Source of the DNA: Candidatus Nanohalarchaeota archaeon
GTDB lineage: Archaea > EX4484-52
Length of the DNA: 51,584 bases
Assembly: GCA_003660905.1 (NCBI GenBank)
Contig: QMVB01000001.1
Span: 1 to 51,584 of the forward strand
Direction: 5' to 3'
Below, piece by piece: positions 16,183-25,408 of this stretch. The translations under genes and the position numbers were made by a program. The notes under the pieces were generated by a model that was not told the DNA's origin, did no database searches, and saw only the letters and a list, made by a program, of their open reading frames with translations. Within the stretch, counting starts at the first letter, position 1. Every line of letters begins with the position of its first letter.

Positions 16183-16191
16183 TTTTTAAAT
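16183..16191 (+). promoter_or_regulatory. TATA box of deoxyhypusine synthase
   Basis: TTTTTAAAT centred 25 nt before the ATG at 16212. This decides the start: the in-frame ATG at 16170 is upstream of the promoter. Confidence 0.6.
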
Positions 16192-16211
16192 CTTCCATTC
16201 ATTGTCATTAC

Positions 16212-17153
16212 ATGGCAAATGTAGCTGATTTCAGATGGAAAAAAGACATGAAACTCCATTGCTTTGGATCCAGTCTTGGAACTATAGGATTCCAGGGAAC
16301 AGAAATACGGAATGCCTCAAATGTAATAGTAAAGATGAGAACCGAAGGGGCAAAGATTTTTTTGACATTTACTTCCAATATGGCAACCTCGGGACTGAGG
16401 GGATTTTTTGCGCAGTTGATTGACCTGAAAATGGCTGATGTGATTGTAACAACCGTCGGCGGAATAGAAGAAGACATAATGAAGGCAAACGGCGAAAAAT
16501 TTCCAATCGGCAGTTTTTATTCTGATGACAATGCATTGTATGAAAAAGGAAATAACCGCGTCGGTAATTTGCTTGTGGAGAACAAGAGCTATGAAAAATT
16601 TGAAGACATGATTGAGCCGATGCTTGAAAAACTGTATGCCAAAAAGCAAAGATACACTGTCTCGGAACTGCTGTATGAATTAGGTCTGCAATTAAATGAC
16701 AAAAACTCTATTTTGTATCAGGCATCGCACCATAATGTGCCAATATTCTGCCCTGCAATAACAGACGGGGCTTTTGGGTTTCATCTGTATTCTTTTTCAC
16801 TGAAGCATAAGGATTTTATTGTAGATGTTGTAGGAGATTTTTCAAGACTGCTGTCTGCTTCGACTTATGATGAAAAAAAAGGATTGATTTCTCTTGGCGG
16901 GGGGGTTTCAAAGCATCATGCGATTCTTGGAACTTTGATTAATGGGGGGCTGGATTATGCTATATATATGACCACTGCCCATTATACCTCGGGAAGCATG
17001 AGCGGAGCAACGACGCAGGAAGCGAAGAGCTGGGGCAAGATAAAGGATGATGCAGATGCTGTCACCGTAATAGGAGATGTGAGCGTGTTCTTTCCACTGG
17101 CAATGTGCATGGCACTGGAAGAGTTGAGTAAGAGAGGCGTTGTTAAAGTTTAA
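16212..17153 (+). CDS. dys: Deoxyhypusine synthase
   Basis: 313 aa. Transfers the butylamine part of spermidine to a lysine of initiation factor aIF5A. Landmarks: FGSSLGTIGFQ and FLTFTSNMATSGLRG in the NAD-binding N-terminal part, VVTTVGGIEED, and the active-site segment LGGGVSKHHAILG, whose Lys (about residue 233) forms the covalent enamine intermediate. Length and motif order are normal. Start chosen at 16212 from the TATA spacing and because MANVADFRW is a plausible N-terminus. Its stop codon overlaps a possible antisense remnant. Confidence 0.96.
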   Translation: MANVADFRWKKDMKLHCFGSSLGTIGFQGTEIRNASNVIVKMRTEGAKIFLTFTSNMATSGLRGFFAQLIDLKMADVIVTTVGGIEEDIMKANGEKFPIGSFYSDDNALYEKGNNRVGNLLVENKSYEKFEDMIEPMLEKLYAKKQRYTVSELLYELGLQLNDKNSILYQASHHNVPIFCPAITDGAFGFHLYSFSLKHKDFIVDVVGDFSRLLSASTYDEKKGLISLGGGVSKHHAILGTLINGGLDYAIYMTTAHYTSGSMSGATTQEAKSWGKIKDDADAVTVIGDVSVFFPLAMCMALEELSKRGVVKV

Positions 17154-17342
17154 TGAATTATCGGTTTTTTTAAAGAAAAAGAAATTATTTTTAAACTCAA
17201 CTTTAATAACTGCGCAGTTTCCTTTAATCTTTCCAATTCATTTCTTTCTTCTTCAAGCGCATAGTAAATTATTTGGAGTTTTTTTATCTTTTGTTCTTGT
17301 ATTGTCAATTTGCCCGATTATTTCATTGATGTCTATTTTCAT
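17150..17342 (-). pseudogene. Small frameshifted coiled-coil gene
   Basis: On the minus strand an ATG at 17342, preceded by AGAGAG, opens MKIDINEIIGQIDN but stops after 29 codons. One base shift at a run of seven A residues restores a charged, heptad-like frame (YYALEEERNELERLKETAQLL) that continues to a TAA at 17150-17152. The combined product would be about 63 aa. It lies right downstream of the giant J-domain gene, so it could be its frameshifted last operon partner. A sequencing error in the homopolymer is as likely as a real mutation. Confidence 0.4.
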
Positions 17343-17417
17343 AGTTAATTATCTCTCTTCCATTTGCGCAGTTGCTTTTTTGAACCATATATTTTGATTT
17401 TCGCCTGCATTTCCCAG

Positions 17418-20400
17418 TTATTCATTTTCAACTTTTTCTAATTCACGCAAAAGGGCATCTACATTCTCATCAAGCTTCCTGATTTTGTGCATTATTGCAT
17501 CTTTTAATGCAGACATATCTTCAGGACTGCCTACAGCCAAATTCTCTTTAAACCTTCCATATTCGTCCAGCATATCTCCTTCAATCCCAAATTCTTTCTC
17601 AAATTTAGCAAATCTGCTTTTCTTTTTCCACCAGTGTTTTTTTTCCTTAGCCCTTTTCCGGTATTGACGGTATATATCTTTAACGAGCGAGATATCTCCT
17701 GTTTTCTTTAGTCTTTTAATTGACTCTTCCCTTGTTTCCTCATTAGGGTCAAAAAGAGAGCCAAAAACAAGATGATTTACATCTTTTTTAAAAAGAGCGC
17801 GCTCTTTCCTGTCTTTTTCTATAACTCCTATTCGTGAAATTAATCCTTCAGCATTCCATCGGCTTTTCCTGTCTTTGAGCAGTTCATGCGCTCTGTTGTA
17901 AATAAATGTTTTAATTTCCTTCGAACTTCTTGAATATATATCTTCAAGAAGATTTACAGCGCCGTTTCCGGCAGCTATATCTGAAAACAACTCAAGCAGT
18001 TTTTCTGCAATATGCTGTTTTAATTCTTCTGAACTTTCGTTGTATAAGTTATTGAGTGAAGTTTCAGCATTCCATTGAACATTCCTGTCTTTGAGCAGTT
18101 CAAGCAATTCTTCAATGATATGCTTTTTATCATTTTCTGTTCCTTCCCTGTATTTTTGCTCAATTTTTTCTTCGGCATCCCACTGGGCGTCTCTGTCTTT
18201 AAATAATTCAATTAAATGGTTGATGGTTTCTTTTCCTGTATAAGGAGTGCCTTTTATTTTGTGCTCTTTTTTCTCTTTATTTTGTAAAAACATATCATAT
18301 ATTCCATAAATCTCCATTGCCTTTCTCTCAAATGTGTTCGGAGCAATGTCATTCTCTGCCAGCCAGTTAGCATCATGAATTATTTCATCGCGATTTCTGT
18401 ATTCTCCCAGTGCAATTTCCTTTATTCTATCGCCGGTAGTTCCTGCATTGCCGTACCCTACAGCTCGCAGGTTCATACAGTATTTGTTTAGTATCCACTG
18501 GTATTGATCTCCCTCTTTTTTAATTTCATCACTTATTTTTATTACACTTTTAATATCAGAGATGTCTATCCTGTCCGGGCTGTCAAGTATCTTTTTGACA
18601 CGATTATTTAATTCTTTGAGTTTTTTGTCAATAGCAAAAAGAGGCATGCATTCTTCATTAGACAGACCATGAAAGGGAATCTTGCTGTATTTTTTCATCA
18701 TCCAAAAAAGAGATTTCGCTATTTTGCCTTCTGTCTTTTCTTTTTCCAGTACAGACTCTTTTAACTTTGGCTCTTCCATAAGATCAAAAGAAGTTCTGAC
18801 ATTAGTTAATTTGGCTCCGAAACCGCCGAAAAAATAATGGCTTAATTCATCAATCTTTTGCTCAAGAAATTTTTTGCGATTGTCAGGCATTCTTTCAGCT
18901 CTTTTTTCAGCTGTTTCCATATGCTTTTCATGTATTTTTACATAAATGTCGTGATTTTCAATTTTATTCAACATTCTCTCAGCCATTCTGCGGCGATTAT
19001 CGTCCGCAGCATATCGGGCATTTGAGACAAGATGATTGATTGCCTCTTTTTCATACCCTGCTTCTTTCAATGAGCCATAAGCATTTTGCTGTGTTTTTTC
19101 ATTCCCGCTTCTCAAAGCTGATAGGGCGGCACTCCTATCTAATGGGTTTTTGATGTTGATTGTTTGAGCCTCTAATGTTCGATGGGTTTTTGCCTTATTT
19201 TTGTCGATATGGTCTCTGTTGTCGCCCTTGAATTTTTCCCACATTTCAGGGTTTTTCCTGATTTCCTTAAGATGCTCTTTTGCATAATCTCTTCTGTCTT
19301 TATGTTTAGAAAATAGGTTTCCTGTGATGCTCTTTAGAAAGGATTTTTTTTGATCTTCTGTTCCGTGCCCTAATAAAGATTCTCTTGCATTATTTCTTAC
19401 CTCTTTGTCTTCGTGTCTTAGGCCAGATAAAATATTGCCGATAAATGAGTGCTTTTTTATGCCTTCTATCGGCTTGTTTTTCAAAAATCCATGCGTGCGT
19501 TCTTTTTCTTCACTTAAAACTTCCCTGTATAATTCTCTTCCTTTTTCATCTCTTTTTGCCAGTTTTTTTAATTCTTCTTTTGCTTTATCTCTTGCAGCTT
19601 CATCGATATAGCCGTCCTCGGGAGACATTGCAGTTCTCATCATGCGCTCTGCCTGTGCTTTGTCGGCTATTGTTGGCGGCATTTCACTGGTTGTTGTGTA
19701 TGGGGTTTGACCGCCTGATTTAGGCGGTTTTTTGTTATTAAAATTTTTACTCAAAACACTATATGCTTCGCTAATCTCCTTGAATTTATCTTCGTTTGCA
19801 TGTTCAGATGTCGATCTATCAGGATGATATTTCATCGCCAGTTTCCTGTACGCTTTTTTTATTTCAGTTTCAGTGGCGTCTTTAGAAACACCAAGGGTGT
19901 CGTAATGATTCACTCCCTGATGAACAATTCTGTCTTTTCCTTTTTTCGCCTTTATTTTTTCTTCCCATATTGCATAATATTTTTCTCTTTTATCTTTGTA
20001 AGGAAGAGCCCTTAATATTGCTCCTATTACGTTAGCGGCCTCCTGTCGAACAGAATCTTCTTCTGCGTATACGGCTAAATCAATAAGATGAAGAACCACA
20101 TCTCTAAAAAACGGATGATTTTCAGGGAGGTTTTCAGGCAATTTTTCAGATATGCCCAAAAGTATATTTATATTTTTATCGCTAGATTTTTCATATGGCT
20201 TATAAATGGCTAGTTTAGCAATGTTAGAAATTCCATTAATTATATGCTTGTTTTGAAGTATTTCTACTGGAATTTTTTCAGGTATTGCTACGGTAAGATT
20301 TAGGATAGCAGATAATTCCATTTGATATCCTTCATTTAATTTTGCAGGCATTTGCTTCAATTCTTGCAGGATAGAGTTCATCACTGGTGTTCCTATATTA

Positions 20401-22343
20401 TGAAGCCCTTTATAAGCAGTTTTATAAATAACATCCTTTTCTGTCCTTAGAACTCTGAACAAATGCACAATATCTTTTTCTTCAAAATCTGTTTCTCCTC
20501 TTCTTAATCTTTCTACAATTTTAGGATAATCTTTTTTTGTTTCTTTTTCCCCAAATATTTTTTCAAACAAGGTTGATTTGCCTGTTTGTCCTTTCCCTGC
20601 AAAAGGAATATTATCAATTCCGCCGGGTTCTTTTCCAATCTCATCAATTCCTGCTTTTGCAAAAGCACTTTCTCCCATTTTTCCATAAGGTTTTTGAGTA
20701 TCTGCATGAAGGGGTTGTTCTGGTGGAGGAGAAGTTTGTCCGGTTGTTGTTCCTGTTCTATGAACTCCCTGACGTCCGGTCATGCGACTTCTGTTAATTT
20801 CTCTTTCCAGTTCCTCCAAAAGCCTAACCAAAGGACCTGGAGGTCTCTGGGCTTTTATTTCGCTTATGGCTCTGTTAAAAATGCTTCCATCAACCTGCAT
20901 TAGTAATTCTTTTGCTTTGTCCTTTGTGCTTATGCTTCCAGACCATGCAGCTGCCTTTATTATTCGCTCTATTGTTGCTATATCTTCAAAATTAAGATTC
21001 TTGTTTTGCATCTCTTCAAATGTGAATGCAGAAAGACCGCCGGAATATGGCTGTTTTTCTTTTTCAAATTGTTTTAATAATTCATTATAAGCAACATTTA
21101 TTTTCTTCATCCTTTCTTCTTCTTCAGGATTTCTGTCAGGATGATGTTCCATTGCCAATTTCCTGTATGCTTTTTTCATTTCTTTTTCAGTGGCGTTTGG
21201 AAATATACCAAGGGTTTTGTAATGGGCTTTGAGTTCTTGCGGGGGTGAAGGAGGAGTAGGATTCAGTATCTCCCAATATAAAGCTTGAATTAAAGAAAGT
21301 ATTTCATTTGTTGTTTTTGTTTGATAAAATAAAATTAGTTCAGATAATTTTCTGTAAAATTCCAGACAGGCATAAACCCCTTGCTCTTTTTTTATTTTAT
21401 TTCCAAGCATTATGCTTTTTTTGATTATTTCTTTTGTTCCTTTAATTCCAACATCCTTCTCTAATAGGTTATTTCGACAAGTACGAAGTATATTGTTTAT
21501 TGCAACATAAGTGTTTACATATTCCTCTTCTTCAAGGCCATCAACATCTGCACTTTTTATTGCCTGAACAATAATTTCGTTAAATTCAAATAAATATTGA
21601 GGGAACTCTTTTAGGCTGTCAAATATATGAATAATATTTGTAACAATATAGCCACTTCTTTGGATAGGAGACATTTTTTCTGCTTCTTCAATTACTTTTT
21701 CGTAAATATCTATAGCAGAGTTGTTTTGGTCTATTACTAGCCCTATTACTGAAACAACAAATCCCTCTTTAAGATTATAACTTTCCAATTTTTCCAGAAT
21801 ATATTTTTTTCTTCTCTCAAATGTTTTTTTCCCAGAATGCTTTTTCTTTTCTTTTCCTCCTCCCAATTCAAGCCTTGCGCTATTATCCGATAAAAATTCT
21901 TCTTGATTTCCCTTTATAGTCCTGCCAATATTTCCTGCTTTTCTTCCTAAATTCTCAAGTCCTGTTTTTGCCTTGGCAAAAACCCCTTTCGGCTTTGACG
22001 GCATTTCTCTTAAATTGTCGAATTTGTCAAAACCTGAGTCTCCCTGTGATTTCCCCCCTAATTCGAACCTGCTTTTGATTCCAAAATCAGGAATTACCCT
22101 TCCTGCTGTTCTTTTTGCCCTGTCAAAAACTCCTTTCGGCTCTATTATTCTATCAACAGCCCCGCAAAACTTTGCAATCTCTTTTTTCCCTAAATCATAA
22201 TCTCCATGCTCTGCTTTTTCCAGTCTTGCCTTTATGTTCTTTAGAAGTTTTATGTCTTTTCTCTCAAGTTCTTTTCCCCTTAAGTTTTCCAATTCAAGTT
22301 CCAGCCTTTTCAATTCAGAAATTTCTTCTTCTATATTTACCAT
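17418..22343 (-). CDS. Giant protein with two J domains and helical (HEAT-like) repeats
   Basis: 1641 aa, no signal peptide or membrane helix. J domain 1 (about 373-430) and J domain 2 (about 812-870) both have the full Hsp70-stimulating core: YRKLAM followed by the HPD motif (at about 398-401 and 837-840). There is no Gly/Phe region, no zinc finger and no DnaJ substrate domain. The N-terminus is a coiled coil with two similar basic segments (PKGVFDRAK and PKGVFAKAK). The region between the J domains and the whole C-terminus are helical; near residues 1374-1510 four 35-40-residue units share the pattern LLKDRxxxWNAE, like HEAT repeats. It probably recruits DnaK to a large scaffold. It is the largest gene here and divergent from purB. 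The function is unknown. Confidence 0.85.
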   Translation of the reverse strand: MVNIEEEISELKRLELELENLRGKELERKDIKLLKNIKARLEKAEHGDYDLGKKEIAKFCGAVDRIIEPKGVFDRAKRTAGRVIPDFGIKSRFELGGKSQGDSGFDKFDNLREMPSKPKGVFAKAKTGLENLGRKAGNIGRTIKGNQEEFLSDNSARLELGGGKEKKKHSGKKTFERRKKYILEKLESYNLKEGFVVSVIGLVIDQNNSAIDIYEKVIEEAEKMSPIQRSGYIVTNIIHIFDSLKEFPQYLFEFNEIIVQAIKSADVDGLEEEEYVNTYVAINNILRTCRNNLLEKDVGIKGTKEIIKKSIMLGNKIKKEQGVYACLEFYRKLSELILFYQTKTTNEILSLIQALYWEILNPTPPSPPQELKAHYKTLGIFPNATEKEMKKAYRKLAMEHHPDRNPEEEERMKKINVAYNELLKQFEKEKQPYSGGLSAFTFEEMQNKNLNFEDIATIERIIKAAAWSGSISTKDKAKELLMQVDGSIFNRAISEIKAQRPPGPLVRLLEELEREINRSRMTGRQGVHRTGTTTGQTSPPPEQPLHADTQKPYGKMGESAFAKAGIDEIGKEPGGIDNIPFAGKGQTGKSTLFEKIFGEKETKKDYPKIVERLRRGETDFEEKDIVHLFRVLRTEKDVIYKTAYKGLHNIGTPVMNSILQELKQMPAKLNEGYQMELSAILNLTVAIPEKIPVEILQNKHIINGISNIAKLAIYKPYEKSSDKNINILLGISEKLPENLPENHPFFRDVVLHLIDLAVYAEEDSVRQEAANVIGAILRALPYKDKREKYYAIWEEKIKAKKGKDRIVHQGVNHYDTLGVSKDATETEIKKAYRKLAMKYHPDRSTSEHANEDKFKEISEAYSVLSKNFNNKKPPKSGGQTPYTTTSEMPPTIADKAQAERMMRTAMSPEDGYIDEAARDKAKEELKKLAKRDEKGRELYREVLSEEKERTHGFLKNKPIEGIKKHSFIGNILSGLRHEDKEVRNNARESLLGHGTEDQKKSFLKSITGNLFSKHKDRRDYAKEHLKEIRKNPEMWEKFKGDNRDHIDKNKAKTHRTLEAQTINIKNPLDRSAALSALRSGNEKTQQNAYGSLKEAGYEKEAINHLVSNARYAADDNRRRMAERMLNKIENHDIYVKIHEKHMETAEKRAERMPDNRKKFLEQKIDELSHYFFGGFGAKLTNVRTSFDLMEEPKLKESVLEKEKTEGKIAKSLFWMMKKYSKIPFHGLSNEECMPLFAIDKKLKELNNRVKKILDSPDRIDISDIKSVIKISDEIKKEGDQYQWILNKYCMNLRAVGYGNAGTTGDRIKEIALGEYRNRDEIIHDANWLAENDIAPNTFERKAMEIYGIYDMFLQNKEKKEHKIKGTPYTGKETINHLIELFKDRDAQWDAEEKIEQKYREGTENDKKHIIEELLELLKDRNVQWNAETSLNNLYNESSEELKQHIAEKLLELFSDIAAGNGAVNLLEDIYSRSSKEIKTFIYNRAHELLKDRKSRWNAEGLISRIGVIEKDRKERALFKKDVNHLVFGSLFDPNEETREESIKRLKKTGDISLVKDIYRQYRKRAKEKKHWWKKKSRFAKFEKEFGIEGDMLDEYGRFKENLAVGSPEDMSALKDAIMHKIRKLDENVDALLRELEKVENE

Positions 22344-22404
22344 AGTTACATCATATTCAAGGACATAATTTTGCGAATGGGCATAATACTTAATTAAATT
22401 ATCA

Positions 22405-22413
22405 TTTATATAC
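22405..22413 (+). promoter_or_regulatory. TATA box of purB
   Basis: TTTATATAC centred 25 nt upstream of the ATG at 22434, indicating a leaderless mRNA. The 90-bp gap is a divergent promoter region shared with the giant J-domain gene. Confidence 0.6.
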
Positions 22414-22433
22414 TTTACTCATATACAGATAGT

Positions 22434-23879
22434 ATGAATCATTCCAATTACAATGATGCATTGGCAGACAGGTATGCCGGCAAAGAGATGACAGAATTGT
22501 TTTCTGATGAAGTAAAGTTCCAGACATGGAGAAAATGCTGGATTGCTTTGGCAGAAGCAGAAAGGGAGCTTGGATTAGAGGATATTATTAGCAAAGAAGC
22601 AATAGAAGAAATGAAGAAAAACACAGATAATATAAATTTCAAAGATGCCGAAGAAAAAGAAAAGCAGATTAAGCATGATGTAATGGCTCATGTTTGGGCA
22701 TATTCAAAGCAGTGCCCAAAAGCGGCTAAAATCATTCATCTTGGCGCAACATCGCAGTTCGTCGGGTGCAATACAGATTTGATTTTGCAAAAAAAGGCGA
22801 TTGATATTGTCAAAAAAAGGCTTGTCAATGTGATATTTCACTTAATGCAATTTGCAAAAAAATACAAAGCACTTGCAACGCTTGGATATACTCATTTCCA
22901 GCCGGCGCAGCCGACAACCATCGGCAAGCGCGCAACACTATACATTGCAGATTTGCTTCTTGATTTAAAATCCATTGAATTTGCAGAGTCATTAATTAAG
23001 GCAAAGGGCGCAAAAGGAACTGTCGGGACGCAGGCATCGTTTTTGGAATTGTTTGGCGGGAATAAAAGCAAGGTAAAGCAGCTTGACCTGCTAATTGCAA
23101 AAAAGCTGGGTTTTGATGGAATTTATGAAGTGACAGGTCAGACATATTCAAGAAAGATCGATACAAAAATTTCAGAGGCGCTGGCAGGAATTGCATGTTC
23201 TGCATATAAATTCGCATCTGATATGCGTCTTGCAGCTCATTTAAAAATAATGGAAGAGCCATACGGCAAAAGCCAGACAGGGAGTTCAGCCATGCCCTAT
23301 AAAAGAAACCCTATGCATAGCGAAAGGATGTGTGCATTAAGCAGAATTTTAATGAACATGCCAGCAGAATTTTACATGACGCATTCAAATCAATGGTTTG
23401 AAAGGACGCTGGATGATTCAGCTGCAAGGAGAGTTGAAATTCCAAGGAGTTTTCTGCTTGCGGATTCAATTCTGCTTTTGTACGAGAGCATAGCATCGGG
23501 CATAATAGTCTATCCTGCCCAGGTAAAACTTCATTTGACAAAAGAGCTTCCTTTTATGGCAATAGAGGAGATTTTAATGAAGTGCGCAAAACAAGGCAAG
23601 AGCAGGCAGGAAATGCATGAGATATTAAAAAAGCATGCGCTGGAGGCAGGAAACAAGATAAAAAAAGAAGGCGCTCAAAATGATTTTTTCAGCAGGATTG
23701 CAAAGGACAGCAGGATTCCTCTTTCAAAAAAAGAGCTGGACTTTTCTTTGGAAAATCCCGGGAAATTCACAGGGACAGCAGAATCGCAGACAGAAGAATT
23801 TATCAGGGAAACTGTTGCTCCTGTTCTCAGGAAGCATAAAAACATGATTGAAAAGCCCATAAACGAAATAGAGGTGTAA
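22434..23879 (+). CDS. purB: Adenylosuccinate lyase
   Basis: 481 aa. Cleaves SAICAR and adenylosuccinate in purine synthesis. The fumarase-superfamily signature GSSAMPYKRNP (about 283-293) carries the catalytic serine loop; GATSQFVGCNTD (about 104) and GYTHFQPAQPTT hold the catalytic His residues. Length is typical. It is monocistronic or the head of a loose cluster; purA, the enzyme of the preceding step in AMP synthesis, is 2.5 kb downstream. Confidence 0.97.
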   Translation: MNHSNYNDALADRYAGKEMTELFSDEVKFQTWRKCWIALAEAERELGLEDIISKEAIEEMKKNTDNINFKDAEEKEKQIKHDVMAHVWAYSKQCPKAAKIIHLGATSQFVGCNTDLILQKKAIDIVKKRLVNVIFHLMQFAKKYKALATLGYTHFQPAQPTTIGKRATLYIADLLLDLKSIEFAESLIKAKGAKGTVGTQASFLELFGGNKSKVKQLDLLIAKKLGFDGIYEVTGQTYSRKIDTKISEALAGIACSAYKFASDMRLAAHLKIMEEPYGKSQTGSSAMPYKRNPMHSERMCALSRILMNMPAEFYMTHSNQWFERTLDDSAARRVEIPRSFLLADSILLLYESIASGIIVYPAQVKLHLTKELPFMAIEEILMKCAKQGKSRQEMHEILKKHALEAGNKIKKEGAQNDFFSRIAKDSRIPLSKKELDFSLENPGKFTGTAESQTEEFIRETVAPVLRKHKNMIEKPINEIEV

Positions 23880-23929
23880 AAGATACCAAAGTATTATATA
23901 TTTAATAGATATTTTATTTAAATAAAAAT

Positions 23930-24238
23930 ATGGATTGCAGCATAATTTTAATAAAAACAGAAGACATGGAAAGCGCAGACAAACTTGCAGAAATTCTGCT
24001 GAAAAAAAATATGGTTTTGTATGTGGACGCAATAGAGACAAACTCATATTCGAAGACGAGCGTCGGAACTGTTGAAAAGCAGGATGAAGTTATGCTGATT
24101 GCAAAAACAAGCCAAAAAAAGATAAGCGAAGCAAAAAAGTGCATATTGCACCACATTACTTTTGAAAGAGGAGATTTAGTGATAGTTAATGCAACAGACA
24201 ATTCTACAAGGATTGATTTGCTGCTGTCTAAATTATAG
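23930..24238 (+). CDS. cutA: CutA-like protein
   Basis: 102 aa, ferredoxin-like fold typical of CutA1: IILIKTEDMESADKLAEILL at the start, a middle VGTVEKQDEVMLIAKTS, and a shortened C-terminus. CutA proteins are stable trimers linked to divalent metal tolerance, though their true role is unclear. The usual Trp/Tyr positions of the central signature and the terminal Y-x-W-I are not kept, so this is a divergent member. It lies 9 nt before the PAN gene and probably shares its transcript. Confidence 0.75.
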   Translation: MDCSIILIKTEDMESADKLAEILLKKNMVLYVDAIETNSYSKTSVGTVEKQDEVMLIAKTSQKKISEAKKCILHHITFERGDLVIVNATDNSTRIDLLLSKL

Positions 24239-24247
24239 AGGAATAAA

Positions 24248-25408
24248 ATGGATGGAGATACCCAAACAATAGAATATTCCGATCAGGATGCAATTTCATT
24301 GGATGAAATGAGTTCGGAATACAAAATAAAAATTCTTGTTGAAGAAAACAAGATACTGAAGAGAAACCTGTTTGAAGCGCAAAATGAAATAAAGAAATAC
24401 AAGATTGTGCCGCATATTATGGCAAAAGTTGTGGATGTTGTTGATTCTGATAAAGCAATAATATTGCTGAACACAGGAAAATTTTATGTAAATATCTCAG
24501 AGGAACTGGTTGGGAAAATAAAAAGAGATGACGAGGTTTTTATCGAGCAAAAATCATTGACTGTCATTGGAAAGAGAGGAAAATCAAAGCATTTTGATGT
24601 AGAGAGATACATAATTTTTGAAAAGCCAAAGGTTTCCTGGAGCGAAATAGGAGGTTTGGATGAGGAAAAGAGAGATTTAAAGGAAGTAATTGAATTGCCT
24701 CTTCTTCGCCCGGACTTGTTTCGAAAAATAGGAATAACCCCTCCCAAGGGCGTTTTGCTCCATGGTCCTCCCGGGTGCGGAAAAACACTGCTTGCAAAGG
24801 CAGTCGCCCACCAGACAAATGCGAATTTTGTTGAGATTGTTGGCTCTGAACTTGTGCAGAAATACATAGGAGAAGGGACAAAATTTGTAAAATCCATATT
24901 CCAGATGGCAAGGGAAAAAGCCCCATGCATAATATTCATTGATGAAATAGATTCGATTGCATCAAAGAGAATTGAACTCGGGACAAGCGGAGAAAGAGAA
25001 GTTCAAAGGACATTTATGCAAATGCTTGCGGAAATTGACGGATTTAAGCCATTAGGAGATGTAAAGATAATCGGCGCGACAAACAGGATAGATATCCTCG
25101 ACAATGCGGTAATCCGCCCGGGAAGGCTCGACAGGCTCATTAAAATAGATTATCCTCATAAAAAAGAAAGGCTGCACATATTGAAGATCCATACAAAAAA
25201 AATGAAGCTTGAAGATAATGTATCACTGGAAAGTTTGGCTGTCAGGACAAAAAAATTGTCCGGGGCTCAAATAAAGACCCTCTTGGTGGAAGCAGGATAT
25301 TTTGCATTAAGAGAAGAGCGGTTTAAATTGAACAATAATGATTTAAACAGGGCATTGTCAAAAATAAAAGGACACGACAAGAAAAAGCAATTGGGCTTTT
25401 ATGCTTAA
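24248..25408 (+). CDS. pan: Proteasome-activating nucleotidase (PAN)
   Basis: 386 aa AAA+ ATPase that unfolds proteins and feeds them to the 20S proteasome. An N-terminal coiled coil (about 10-50), an OB domain, then the AAA+ core: Walker A GPPGCGKT (about 173), Walker B IIFIDEID (about 228), the sensor region GATNRIDILD and the arginine-finger RPGRLDR. The last three residues, FYA, form the HbYX motif that docks into the proteasome ring and opens the gate, which confirms that the gene is complete. Its 3' end overlaps the T2SSF gene by 8 nt if that gene starts at 25401. Proteasome subunits are not in this window. Confidence 0.96.
   Translation: MDGDTQTIEYSDQDAISLDEMSSEYKIKILVEENKILKRNLFEAQNEIKKYKIVPHIMAKVVDVVDSDKAIILLNTGKFYVNISEELVGKIKRDDEVFIEQKSLTVIGKRGKSKHFDVERYIIFEKPKVSWSEIGGLDEEKRDLKEVIELPLLRPDLFRKIGITPPKGVLLHGPPGCGKTLLAKAVAHQTNANFVEIVGSELVQKYIGEGTKFVKSIFQMAREKAPCIIFIDEIDSIASKRIELGTSGEREVQRTFMQMLAEIDGFKPLGDVKIIGATNRIDILDNAVIRPGRLDRLIKIDYPHKKERLHILKIHTKKMKLEDNVSLESLAVRTKKLSGAQIKTLLVEAGYFALREERFKLNNNDLNRALSKIKGHDKKKQLGFYA

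Noticed and set aside
20586..21232. Several plus-strand frames inside the giant J-domain gene
   Set aside because: Antisense shadows of a 1641-codon AT-rich gene; no start signals or motifs.
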